Assembly: GCA_963680875.1 (NCBI GenBank)
Contig: OY804578.1
Location: 96,997,689-97,061,688 of the forward strand
Source of the DNA: Bathymodiolus brooksi
Lineage: Eukaryota > Mollusca > Bivalvia > Mytilida > Modiolidae
Direction: 5' to 3'
Length of the DNA stretch: 64,000 nucleotides
Numbering within the stretch: the first letter of the stretch is position 1; every line of letters starts with the position of its first letter. A program made the translations under genes and the position numbers. Shown one piece after another: positions 1 through 15,000 of the stretch. A model generated the notes under the pieces. It saw only the letters and a program-made list of their open reading frames with translations, was not told the origin of the DNA and did not search any database.

Positions 1-3000
1 CCCAGAAAAATTATTTTGACTGCCTAGCATTTTCTACTAATTTTTCAAATTATCAATTTGAATTTCATGTTTTAGAGTATTATTTGGCTGTAACAGTACA
101 TTTGAACATCCAGCTTACTTAAACAGTGAAAAAAAATGATGTGGAAGCCTATATTTATTGAGTTTTGGGGGAAATTATAGTTGTGCACCATCAGAAATTC
201 CAAGACTTGAATATCAATAAATCATATTTTTGCAAATTTGATGGAATTAGAAGGAATTTCAACTAAAGATGTATATACAAAAACATATTTTATGTCTTAA
301 ACCACATAATTTATGGGATAAAAGCATGAATTAACAAAATTAAGAATGATGTGAGCTCATTTTATGGGACGAAAAAAGGGGGGGCTAAATGTAAACATTT
401 CATAGTATTTAGCTATTAAATATACAACTGAGGCATATATATGTGTTAAAATTGTTTATTGTGTTAGAAATTAGCTTAATAACTGTAATATATAAGAGAA
501 TAGGTAAGTTTTGGTATGTTACACAATCTGAACTCAACAGCTGTAAATGGAGTTATTTTCATTAAAAATCTTCAAGGGGGTACCTTTGCATTTGAACACT
601 TATACTTGCAAATATCAGACAGCCACATACCTTATGAGTTTTTTTTGGGGTTGATATTGTCTAAGGAATAGAAATTAGGCCAACAAATGGTGAAAGAAAC
701 AAGTTTTGTTGCTCTTTAGGTGTCAAACCACTAATTCACCAATCAGAGCTTGGAACATATACGAAAGTAGTCCCTTTTCAAGAAAAAGTTCCTTTCACTT
801 TGTAGTATTGTGAAAACTACTGAATGGAATGGACTAATTAAAATTGATAATTGAAGTTAAATAAATAGGGATTATTTTGAGCCCAAATTTGATGGATTTA
901 GTTGTATTTTAATACCTCTATGGAGGATTTGATGCATGACCTATAAATACTGAATTTCTTGGGGATGACTGAGCTATTTTTAGAGTAGGTGTTTTCCGTA
1001 GCATGGCATTTCACTGCCAGATTTTAAACATGCCCTGATATTTTGACAGAACGTAGAGGAATCATGTACGTTTCAGAAAATATATGGTCTTGGAAAGGTT
1101 AAACTTAAGATAAAATGACCAGGTAGGCTCGAAAAAACACAAATTTAGTAGAAAACCTTAAAGAAATTAATTAGTGGTTTTACACCTTAAAGACAAAAAC
1201 ATCAAAACTATCTTTTGTTGCTATCATGTTCAAATTAGCCTATAAATGTCACAACAGACCCTGAGTGACATTTTTCATACAAAAATGTTACAAAATGCAT
1301 GTTAAGTAATATTTTGGAATATTGCTCCCAAACACTGGATATACATGGACACCGGGTATTGCAACTCATTTTATTTTAATTTTTGACTTTATAATTATTG
1401 GGAATATGTTATTGAATGTGTTTTTGCAGTAGAAGGGCATATAATATTGAAAATATGGTTGATAATAAGAATTTAACAAATTTCATCATGCGGCAGTTTG
1501 TCGACTTCAAATATAGGATATGGTGATATCATGATTGGATTTTTTTCAATCCTACCCATTTTTAATGGTAAATTTTGATAGTTTCAGTTAGAATACATGT
1601 ACAATATACTTACAAAATAATATAAGGCTATAGAAAGCAGTTTTAATTGAAAATTATGTAGTAAAAACCTGGTAATTTAAGTGATCCCAGAAAAATTATT
1701 TTGACTGCCTAGCATTTTCTACTAATTTTTCAAATTGTCAATTTGAATTTCATGTTTTAGAGTATTATTTGGCTGTAACAGTACATTTGAACATCCAGCT
1801 TACTTAAACAGTGAAAAAAAATGATGTGGAAGCATATATTTATTGAGTTTTGGGGGAAATTATAGTTGTGCACCATCAGAAATTCCAAGACTTGAATATC
1901 AATAAATCATATTTTTGCAAATTTGATGGAATTAGAAGGAATTTCAACTAAAGATGTATATACAAAAACATATTTTATGTCTTAAACCACATAATTTATG
2001 GGATAAAAGCATGAATTAACAAAATTAAGAATGATGTGAGCTCATTTTATGGGACGAAAAAAGGGGGGGCTAAATGTAAACATTTCATAGTATTTAGCTA
2101 TTAAATATACAACTGAGGCATATATATGTGTTAAAATTGTTTATTGTGTTAGAAATTAGCTTAATAACTGTAATATATAAGAGAATAGGTAAGTTTTGGT
2201 ATGTTACACAATCTGAACTCAACAGCTGTAAATGGAGTTATTTTCATTAAAAATCTTCAAGGGGGTACCTTTGCATTTGAACACTTATACTTGCAAATAT
2301 CAGACAGCCACATACCTTATGAGTTTTTTTTGGGGTTGATATTGTCTAAGGAATAGAAATTAGGCCAACAAATGGTGAAAGAAACAAGTTTTGTTGCTGT
2401 TTAGGTGTCAAACCACTAATTCACCAATCAGAGCTTGGAACATATACGAAAGTAGTCCCTTTTCAAGAAAAAGTTCCTTTCACTTTGTAGTATTGTGAAA
2501 ACTACTGAATGGAATGGACTAATTAAAATTGATAATTGAAGTTAAATAAATAGGGATTATTTTGAGCCCAAATTTGATGGATTTAGTTGTATTTTAATAC
2601 CTCTATGGAGGATTTGATGCATGACCTATAAATACTGAATTTCTTGGGGATGACTGAGCTATTTTTAGAGTAGGTGTTTTCCGTAGCATGGCATTTCACT
2701 GCAAGATTTTAAACATGCCCTGATATTTTGACAGAACGTAGAGGAATCATGTACGTTTCAGAAAATATATGGTCTTGGAAAGGTTAAACTTAAGATAAAA
2801 TGACCAGGTAGGCTCGAAAAAACACAAATTTAGTAGAAAACCTAAAAGAAATTAATTAGTGGTTTTACACCTTAAAGACAAAAACGTCAAAACTATCTTT
2901 TGTTGCTATCCTGTTCAAATTAGCCTATAAATGTCACAACAGACCCTGAGTGACATTTTTCATACAAAAATGTTACAAAATGCATGTTAAGTAATATTTT

Positions 3001-6000
3001 GGAATATTGCTCCCAAACACTGGATATACATGGACACCGGGTATTGCAACTCATTTTATTTTAATTTTTGACTTTATAATTATTGGGAATATGTTATTGA
3101 ATGTGTTTTTGCAGTAGAAGGGCATATAATATTGAAAATATGGTTGATAATAAGAATTTAACAAATTTCATCATGCGGCAGTTTGTCGACTTCAAATATA
3201 GGATATGGTGATATCATGATTGGATTTTTTTTAATCCTACCCATTTTTACTGGTAAATTTTGATAGTTTCAGTTAGAATACATGTACAATGTACTTACAA
3301 AATAATATAAGGCTATAGAAAGCAGTTTTAATTGAAAATTATGTAGTAAAAACCTGGTAATTTAAGTGATCCCAGAAAAATTATTTTGACTGCCTAGCAT
3401 TTTCTACTAATTTTTCAAATTATCAATTTGAATTTCATGTTTTAGAGTATTATTTGGCTGTAACAGTACATTTGAACATCCAGCTTACTTAAACAGTGAA
3501 AAAAAATGATGTGGAAGCCTATATTTATTGAGTTTTGGGGGAAATTATAGTTGTGCACCATCAGAAATTCCAAGACTTGAATATCAATAAATCATATTTT
3601 TGCAAATTTGATGGAATTAGAAGGAATTTCAACTAAAGATGTATATACAAAAACATATTTTATGTCTTAAACCACATAATTTATGGGATAAAAGCATGAA
3701 TTAACAAAATTAAGAATGATGTGAGCTCATTTTATGGGACGAAAAAAGGGGGGGCTAAATGTAAACATTTCATAGTATTTAGCTATTAAATATACAACTG
3801 AGGCATATATATGTGTTAAAATTGTTTATTGTGTTAGAAATTAGCTTAATAACTGTAATATATAAGAGAATAGGTAAGTTTTGGTATGTTACACAATCTG
3901 AACTCAACAGCTGTAAATGGAGTTATTTTCATTAAAAATCTTCAAGGGGGTACCTTTGCATTTGAACACTTATACTTGCAAATATCAGACAGCCACATAC
4001 CTTATGAGTTTTTTTTGGGGTTGATATTGTCTAAGGAATAGAAATTAGGCCAACAAATGGTGAAAGAAACAAGTTTTGTTGCTCTTTAGGTGTCAAACCA
4101 CTAATTCACCAATCAGAGCTTGGAACATATACGAAAGTAGTCCCTTTTCAAGAAAAAGTTCCTTTCACTTTGTAGTATTGTGAAAACTACTGAATGGAAT
4201 GGACTAATTAAAATTGATAATTGAAGTTAAATAAATAGGGATTATTTTGAGCCCAAATTTGATGGATTTAGTTGTATTTTAATACCTCTATGGAGGATTT
4301 GATGCATGACCTATAAATACTGAATTTCTTGGGGATGACTGAGCTATTTTTAGAGTAGGTGTTTTCCGTAGCATGGCATTTCACTGCCAGATTTTAAACA
4401 TGCCCTGATATTTTGACAGAACGTAGAGGAATCATGTACGTTTCAGAAAATATATGGTCTTGGAAAGGTTAAACTTAAGATAAAATGACCAGGTAGGCTC
4501 GAAAAAACACAAATTTAGTAGAAAACCTTAAAGAAATTAATTAGTGGTTTTACACCTTAAAGACAAAAACATCAAAACTATCTTTTGTTGCTATCATGTT
4601 CAAATTAGCCTATAAATGTCACAACAGACCCTGAGTGACATTTTTCATACAAAAATGTTACAAAATGCATGTTAAGTAATATTTTGGAATATTGCTCCCA
4701 AACACTGGATATACATGGACACCGGGTATTGCAACTCATTTTATTTTAATTTTTGACTTTATAATTATTGGGAATATGTTATTGAATGTGTTTTTGCAGT
4801 AGAAGGGCATATAATATTGAAAATATGGTTGATAATAAGAATTTAACAAATTTCATCATGCGGCAGTTTGTCGACTTCAAATATAGGATATGGTGATATC
4901 ATGATTGGATTTTTTTCAATCCTACCCATTTTTACTGGTAAATGTTGATAGTTTCAGTTAGAATACATGTACAATGTACTTACAAAATAATATAAGGCTA
5001 TTGAAAGCAGTTTTAATTGAAAATTATGTAGTAAAAACCTGGTAATTTAAGTGATCCCAGAAAAATTATTTTGACTGCCTAGCATTTTCTACTAATTTTT
5101 CAAATTGTCAATTTGAATTTCATGTTTTAGAGTATTATTTGGCTGTAACAGTACATTTGAACATCCAGCTTACTTAAACAGTGAAAAAAAATGATGTGGA
5201 AGCATATATTTATTGAGTTTTGGGGGAAATTATAGTTGTGCACCATCAGAAATTCCAAGACTTGAATATCAATAAATCATATTTTTGCAAATTTGATGGA
5301 ATTAGAAGGAATTTCAACTAAAGATGTATATACAAAAACATATTTTATGTCTTAAACCACATAATTTATGGGATAAAAGCATGAATTAATAAAATTAAGA
5401 ATGATGTGAGCTCATTTTATGGGACGAAAAAAGGGGGGGCTAAATGTAAACATTTCATAGTATTTAGCTATTAAATATACAACTGAGGCATATATATGTG
5501 TTAAAATTGTTTATTGTGTTAGAAATTAGCTTAATAACTGTAATATATAAGAGAATAGGTAAGTTTTGGTATGTTACACAATCTGAACTCAACAGCTGTA
5601 AATGGAGTTATTTTCATTAAAAATCTTCAAGGGGGTACCTTTGCATTTGAACACTTATACTTGCAAATATCAGACAGCCACATACCTTATGAGTTTTTTT
5701 TGGGGTTGATATTGTCTAAGGAATAGAAATTAGGCCAACAAATGGTGAAAGAAACAAGTTTTGTTGCTCTTTAGGTGTCAAACCACTAATTCACCAATCA
5801 GAGCTTGGAACATATACGAAAGTAGTCCCTTTTCAAGAAAAAGTTCCTTTCACTTTGTAGTATTGTGAAAACTATTGAATGGAATGGACTAATTAAAATT
5901 GATAATTGAAGTTAAATAAATAGGGATTATTTTGAGCCCAAATTTGATGGATTTAGTTGTATTTTAATACCTCTATGGAGGATTTGATGCATGACCTATA

Positions 6001-9000
6001 AATACTGAATTTCTTGGGGATGACTGAGCTATTTTTAGAGTAGGTGTTTTCCGTAGCATGGCATTTCACTGCAAGATTTTAAACATGCCCTGATATTTTG
6101 ACAGAACGTAGAGGAATCATGTACGTTTCAGAAAATATATGGTCTTGGAAAGGTTAAACTTAAGATAAAATGACCAGGTAGGCTCGAAAAAACACAAATT
6201 TAGTAGAAAACCTTAAAGAAATTAATTAGTGGTTTTACACCTTAAAGACAAAAACGTCAAAACTATCTTTTGTTGCTATCCTGTTCAAATTAGCCTATAA
6301 ATGTCACAACAGACCCTGAGTGACATTTTTCATACAAAAATGTTACAAAATGCATGTTAAGTAATATTTTGGAATATTGCTCCCAAACACTGGATATACA
6401 TGGACACCGGGTATTGCAACTCATTTTATTTTAATTTTTGACTTTATAATTATTGAGAATATGTTATTGAATGTGTTTTTGCAGTAGAAGGGCATATAAT
6501 ATTGAAAATATGGTTGATAATAAGAATTTAACAAATTTCATCATGCGGCAGTTTGTCGACTTCAAATATAGGATATGGTGATATCATGATTGGATTTTTT
6601 TTAATCCTACCCATTTTTACTGGTAAATTTTGATAGTTTCAGTTAGAATACATGTACAATGTACTTACAAAATAATATAAGGCTATAGAAAGCAGTTTTA
6701 ATTGAAAATTATGTAGTAAAAACCTGGTAATTTAAGTGATCCCAGAAAAATTATTTTGACTGCCTAGCATTTTCTACTAATTTTTCAAATTATCAATTTG
6801 AATTTCATGTTTTAGAGTATTATTTGGCTGTAACAGTACATTTGAACATCCAGCTTACTTAAACAGTGAAAAAAAATGATGTGGAAGCATATATTTATTG
6901 AGTTTTGGGGGAAATTATAGTTGTGCACCATCAGAAATTCCAAGACTTGAATATCAATAAATCATATTTTTGCAAATTTGATGGAATTAGAAGGAATTTC
7001 AACTAAAGATGTATATACAAAAACATATTTTATGTCTTAAACCACATAATTTATGGGATAAAAGCATGAATTAACAAAATTAAGAATGATGTGAGCTCAT
7101 TTTATGGGACGAAAAAAGGGGGGGCTAAATGTAAACATTTCATAGTATTTAGCTATTAAATATACAACTGAGGCATATATATGTGTTAAAATTGTTTATT
7201 GTGTTAGAAATTAGCTTAATAACTGTAATATATAAGAAAATAGGTAAGTTTTGGTATGTTACACAATCTGAACTCAACAGCTGTAAATGGAGTTATTTTC
7301 ATTAAAAATCTTCAAGGGGGTACCTTTGCATTTGAACACTTATACTTGCAAATATCAGACAGCCACATACCTTATGAGTTTTTTTGGGGGTTGATATTGT
7401 CTAAGGAATAGAAATTAGGCCAACAAATGGTGAAAGAAACAAGTTTTGTTGCTCTTTAGGTGTCAAACCACTAATTCACCAATCAGAGCTTGGAACATAT
7501 ACGAAAGTAGTCCCTTTTCAAGAAAAAGTTCCTTTCACTTTGTAGTATTGTGAAAACTACTGAATGGAATGGACTAATTAAAATTGATAATTGAAGTTAA
7601 ATAAATAGGGATTATTATGAGCCCAAATTTGATGGATTTAGTTGTATTTTAATACCTCTATGGAGGATTTGATGCATGACCTATAAATACTGAATTTCTT
7701 GGGGATGACTGAGCTATTTTTAGAGTAGGTGTTTTCCGTAGCATGGCATTTCACTGCAAGATTTTAAACATACCCTGATATTTTGACAGAACGTAGAGGA
7801 ATCATGTACGTTTCAGAAAATATATGGTCTTGGAAAGGTTAAACTTAAGATAAAATGACCAGGTAGGCTCGAAAAAACACAAATTTAGTAGAAAACCTTA
7901 AAGAAATTAATTAGTGGTTTTACACCTTAAAGACAAAAACGTCAAAACTATCTTTTGTTGCTATCATGTTCAAATTAGCCTATAAATGTCACAACAGACC
8001 CCGAGTGACATTTTTCATACAACAATGTTACAAAATGCATGTTAAGTAATATTTTGGAATATTGCTCCCAAACACTGGATATACATGGATACCGGGTATT
8101 GCAACTCATTTTATTTTAATTTTTGACTTTATAATTATTGGGAATATGTTATTGAATGTGTTTTTGCAGTAGAAGGGCATATAATATTGAAAATATGGTT
8201 GATAATAAGAATTTAACAAATTTCATCATGCGGCAGTTTGTCAACTTCAAAAATAGGATATGGTGATATCATGATTGGATTTTTTTCAATCCTACACATT
8301 TTTACTGGTAAATTTTGATAGTTTCAGTTAGAATACATGTACAATGTACTTACAAAATAATATAAGGCTATAGAAAGCAGTTTTAATTGAAAATTATGTA
8401 GTAAAAACCTGGTAATTTAAGTGATCCCAGAAAAATTATTTTGACTGCCTAGCATTTTCTACTAATTTTTCAAATTGTCAATTTGAATTTCATGTTTTAG
8501 AGTATTATTTGGCTGTAACAGTACATTTGAACATCCAGCTTACTTAAACAGTGAAAAAAAATGATGTGGAAGCATATATTTATTGAGTTTTGGGGGAAAT
8601 TATAGTTGTGCACCATCAGAAATTCCAAGACTTGAATATCAATAAATCATATTTTTGCAAATTTGATGGAATTAGAAGGAATTTCAACTAAAGATGTATA
8701 TACAAAAACATATTTTATGTCTTAAACCACATAATTTATGGGATAAAAGCATGAATTAACAAAATTAAGAATGATGTGAGCTCATTTTATGGGACGAAAA
8801 AAGGGGGGGCTAAATGTAAACATTTCATAGTATTTAGCTATTAAATATACAACTGAGGCATATATATGTGTTAAAATTGTTTATTGTGTTAGAAATTAGC
8901 TTAATAACTGTAATATATAAGAGAATAGGTAAGTTTTGGTATGTTACACAATCTGAACTCAACAGCTGTAAATGGAGTTATTTTCATTAAAAATCTTCAA

Positions 9001-12000
9001 GGGGGTACCTTTGCATTTGAACACTTATACTTGCAAATATCAGACAGCCACATACCTTATGAGTTTTTTTTGGGGTTGATATTGTCTAAGGAATAGAAAT
9101 TAGGCCAACAAATGGTGAAAGAAACAAGTTTTGTTGCTCTTTAGGTGTCAAACCACTAATTCACCAATCAGAGCTTGGAACATATACGAAAGTAGTCCCT
9201 TTTCAAGAAAAAAGTTCCTTTCACTTTGTAGTATTGTGAAAACTACTGAATGGAATGGACTAATTAAAATTGATAATTGAAGTTAATAAATAGGGATTAT
9301 TTTGAGCCCAAATTTGATGGATTTAGTTGTATTTTAATACCTCTATGGAGGATTTGATGCATGACCTATAAATACTGAATTTCTTGGGGATGACTGAGCT
9401 ATTTTTAGAGTAGGTGTTTTCCGTAGCATGGCATTTCACTGCCAGATTTTAAACATGCCCTGATATTTTGACAGAACGTAGAGGAATCATGTACGTTTCA
9501 GAAAATATATGGTCTTGGTAAGGTTAAACTTAAGATAAAATGACCAGGTAGGCTCGAAAAAACACAAATTTAGTAGAAAACCTTAAAGAAATTAATTAGT
9601 GGTTTTACACCTTAAAGACAAAAACGTCAAAACTATCTTTTGTTGCTATCATGTTCAAATTAGCCTATAAATGTCACAACAGACCCCGAGTGACATTTTT
9701 CATACAAAAATGTTACAAAATGCATGTTAAGTAATATTTTGGAATATTGCTCCCAAACACTGGATATACATGGACACCGGGTATTGCAACTCATTTTATT
9801 TTAATTTTTGACTTTATAATTATTGGGAATATGTTATTGAATGTGTTTTTGCAGTAGAAGGGCATATAATATTGAAAATATGGTTGATAATAAGAATTTA
9901 ACAAATTTCATCATGCGGCAGTTTGTCGACTTCAAATATAGGATATGGTGATATCATGATTGGATTTTTTTCAATCCTACCCATTTTTACTGGTAAATTT
10001 TGATAGTTTCAGTTAGAATACATGTACAATGTACTTACAAAATAATATAAGGCTATAGAAAGCAGTTTTAATTGAAAATTATGTAGTAAAAACCTGGTAA
10101 TTTAAGTGATCCCAGAAAAATTATTTTGACTGCCTAGCATTTTCTACTAATTTTTCAAATTGTCAATTTGAATTTCATGTTTTAGAGTATTATTTGGCTG
10201 TAACAGTACATTTGAACATCCAGCTTACTTAAACAGTGAAAAAAAATGATGTGGAAGCATATATTTATTGAGTTTTGGGGGAAATTATAGTTGTGCACCA
10301 TCAGAAATTCCAAGACTTGAATATCAATAAATCATATTTTTGCAAATTTGATGGAATTAGAAGGAATTTCAACTAAAGATGTATATACAAAAACATATTT
10401 TATGTCTTAAACCACATAATTTATGGGATAAAAGCATGAATTAACAAAATTAAGAATGATGTGAGCTCATTTTATGGGACGAAAAAAGGGGGGGCTAAAT
10501 GTAAACATTTCATAGTATTTAGCTATTAAATATACAACTGAGGCATATATATGTGTTAAAATTGTTTATTGTGTTAGAAATTAGCTTAATAACTGTAATA
10601 TATAAGAGAATAGGTAAGTTTTGGTATGTTACACAATCTGAACTCAACAGCTGTAAATGGAGTTATTTTCATTAAAAATCTTCAAGGGGGTACCTTTGCA
10701 TTTGAACACTTATACTTGCAAATATCAGACAGCCACATACCTTATGAGTTTTTTTTGGGGTTGATATTGTCTAAGGAATAGAAATTAGGCCAACAAATGG
10801 TGAAAGAAACAAGTTGTGTTGCTCTTTAGGTGTCAAACCACTAATTCACCAATCAGAGCTTGGAACATATACGAAAGTAGTCCCTTTTCAAGAAAAAAGT
10901 TCCTTTCACTTTGTAGTATTGTGAAAACTACTGAATGGAATGGACTAATTAAAATTGATAATTGAAGTTAATAAATAGGGATTATTTTGAGCCCAAATTT
11001 GATGGATTTAGTTGTATTTTAATACCTCTATGGAGGATTTGATGCATGACCTATAAATACTGAATTTCTTGGGGATGACTGAGCTATTTTTAGAGTAGGT
11101 GTTTTCCGTAGCATGGCATTTCACTGCCAGATTTTAAACATGCCCTGATATTTTGACAGAACGTAGAGGAATCATGTACGTTTCAGAAAATATATGGTCT
11201 TGGTAAGGTTAAACTTAAGATAAAATGACCAGGTAGGCTCGAAAAAACACAAATTTAGTAGAAAACCTTAAAGAAATTAATTAGTGGTTTTACACCTTAA
11301 AGACAAAAACGTCAAAACTATCTTTTGTTGCTATCATGTTCAAATTAGCCTATAAATGTCACAACAGACCCCGAGTGACATTTTTCATACAAAAATGTTA
11401 CAAAATGCATGTTAAGTAATATTTTGGAATATTGCTCCCAAACACTGGATATACATGGACACCGGGTATTGCAACTCATTTTATTTTAATTTTTGACTTT
11501 ATAATTATTGGGAATATGTTATTGAATGTGTTTTTGCAGTAGAAGGGCATATAATATTGAAAATATGGTTGATAATAAGATTTTAACAAATTTCATCATG
11601 CGGCAGTTTGTCGACTTCAAATATAGGATATGGTGATATCATGATTGGATTTTTTTCAATCCTACCCATTTTTACTGGTAAATTTTGATAGTTTCAGTTA
11701 GAATACATGTACAATGTACTTACAAAATAATATAAGGCTATAGAAAGCAGTTTTAATTGAAAATTATGTAGTAAAAACCTGGTAATTTAAGTGATCCCAG
11801 AAAAATTATTTTGACTGCCTAGCATTTTCTACTAATTTTTCAAATTGTCAATTTGAATTTCATGTTTTAGAGTATTATTTGGCTGTAACAGTACATTTGA
11901 ACATCCAGCTTACTTAAACAGTGAAAAAAAATGATGTGGAAGCATATATTTATTGAGTTTTGGGGGAAATTATAGTTGTGCACCATCAGAAATTCCAAGA

Positions 12001-15000
12001 CTTGAATATCAATAAATCATATTTTTGCAAATTTGATGGAATTAGAAGGAATTTCAACTAAAGATGTATATACAAAAACATATTTTATGTCTTAAACCAC
12101 ATAATTTATGGGATAAAAGCATGAATTAACAAAATTAAGAATGATGTGAGCTCATTTTATGGGACGAAAAAAGGGGGGGCTAAATGTAAACATTTCATAG
12201 TATTTAGCTATTAAATATACAACTGAGGCATATATATGTGTTAAAATTGTTTATTGTGTTAGAAATTAGCTTAATAACTGTAATATATAAGAGAATAGGT
12301 AAGTTTTGGTATGTTACACAATCTGAACTCAACAGCTGTAAATGGAGTTATTTTCATTAAAAATCTTCAAGGGGGTACCTTTGCATTTGAACACTTATAC
12401 TTGCAAATATCAGACAGCCACATACCTTATGAGTTTTTTTTGGGGTTGATATTGTCTAAGGAATAGAAATTAGGCCAACAAATGGTGAAAGAAACAAGTT
12501 GTGTTGCTCTTTAGGTGTCAAACCACTAATTCACCAATCAGAGCTTGGAACATATACGAAAGTAGTCCCTTTTCAAGAAAAAAGTTCCTTTCACTTTGTA
12601 GTATTGTGAAAACTACTGAATGGAATGGACTAATTAAAATTGATAATTGAAGTTAATAAATAGGGATTATTTTGAGCCCAAATTTGATGGATTTAGTTGT
12701 ATTTTAATACCTCTATGGAGGATTTGATGCATGACCTATAAATACTGAATTTCTTGGGGATGACTGAGCTATTTTTAGAGTAGGTGTTTTCCGTAGCATG
12801 GCATTTCACTGCCAGATTTTAAACATGCCCTGATATTTTGACAGAACGTAGAGGAATCATGTACGTTTCAGAAAATATATGGTCTTGGTAAGGTTAAACT
12901 TAAGATAAAATGACCAGGTAGGCTCGAAAAAACACAAATTTAGTAGAAAACCTTAAAGAAATTAATTAGTGGTTTTACACCTTAAAGACAAAAACGTCAA
13001 AACTATCTTTTGTTGCTATCATGTTCAAATTAGCCTATAAATGTCACAACAGACCCCGAGTGACATTTTTCATACAAAAATGTTACAAAATGCATGTTAA
13101 GTAATATTTTGGAATATTGCTCCCAAACACTGGATATACATGGACACCGGGTATTGCAACTCATTTTATTTTAATTTTTGACTTTATAATTATTGGGAAT
13201 ATGTTATTGAATGTGTTTTTGCAGTAGAAGGGCATATAATATTGAAAATATGGTTGATAATAAGAATTTAACAAATTTCATCATGCGGCAGTTTGTCGAC
13301 TTCAAATATAGGATATGGTGATATCATGATTGGATTTTTTTCAATCCTACCCATTTTTACTGGTAAATTTTGATAGTTTCAGTTAGAATACATGTACAAT
13401 GTACTTACAAAATAATATAAGGCTATAGAAAGCAGTTTTAATTGAAAATTATGTAGTAAAAACCTGGTAATTTAAGTGATCCCAGAAAAATTATTTTGAC
13501 TGCCTAGCATTTTCTACTAATTTTTCAAATTGTCAATTTGAATTTCATGTTTTAGAGTATTATTTGGCTGTAACAGTACATTTGAACATCCAGCTTACTT
13601 AAACAGTGAAAAAAAATGATGTGGAAGCATATATTTATTGAGTTTTGGGGGAAATTATAGTTGTGCACCATCAGAAATTCCAAGACTTGAATATCAATAA
13701 ATCATATTTTTGCAAATTTGATGGAATTAGAAGGAATTTCAACTAAAGATGTATATACAAAAACATATTTTATGTCTTAAACCACATAATTTATGGGATA
13801 AAAGCATGAATTAACAAAATTAAGAATGATGTGAGCTCATTTTATGGGACGAAAAAAGGGGGGGCTAAATGTAAACATTTCATAGTATTTAGCTATTAAA
13901 TATACAACTGAGGCATATATATGTGTTAAAATTGTTTATTGTGTTAGAAATTAGCTTAATAACTGTAATATATAAGAGAATAGGTAAGTTTTGGTATGTT
14001 ACACAATCTGAACTCAACAGCTGTAAATGGAGTTATTTTCATTAAAAATCTTCAAGGGGGTACCTTTGCATTTGAACACTTATACTTGCAAATATCAGAC
14101 AGCCACATACCTTATGAGTTTTTTTTTGGGTTGATATTGTCTAAGGAATAGAAATTAGGCCAACAAATGGTGAAAGAAACAAGTTGTGTTGCTCTTTAGG
14201 TGTCAAACCACTAATTCACCAATCAGAGCTTGGAACATATACGAAAGTAGTCCCTTTTCAAGAAAAAAGTTCCTTTCACTTTGTAGTATTGTGAAAACTA
14301 CTGAATGGAATGGACTAATTAAAATTGATAATTGAAGTTAATAAATAGGGATTATTTTGAGCCCAAATTTGATGGATTTAGTTGTATTTTAATACCTCTA
14401 TGGAGGATTTGATGCATGACCTATAAATACTGAATTTCTTGGGGATGACTGAGCTATTTTTAGAGTAGGTGTTTTCCGTAGCATGGCATTTCACTGCCAG
14501 ATTTTAAACATGCCCTGATATTTTGACAGAACGTAGAGGAATCATGTACGTTTCAGAAAATATATGGTCTTGGTAAGGTTAAACTTAAGATAAAATGACC
14601 AGGTAGGCTCGAAAAAACACAAATTTAGTAGAAAACCTTAAAGAAATTAATTAGTGGTTTTACACCTTAAAGACAAAAACGTCAAAACTATCTTTTGTTG
14701 CTATCATGTTCAAATTAGCCTATAAATGTCACAACAGACCCCGAGTGACATTTTCCATACAAAAATGTTACAAAATGCATGTTAAGTAATATTTTGGAAT
14801 ATTGCTCCCAAACACTGGATATACATGGACACCGGGTATTGCAACTCATTTTATTTTAATTTTTGACTTTATAATTATTGGGAATATGTTATTGAATGTG
14901 TTTTTGCAGTAGAAGGGCATATAATATTGAAAATATGGTTGATAATAAGAATTTAACAAATTTCATCATGCGGCAGTTTGTCGACTTCAAATATAGGATA

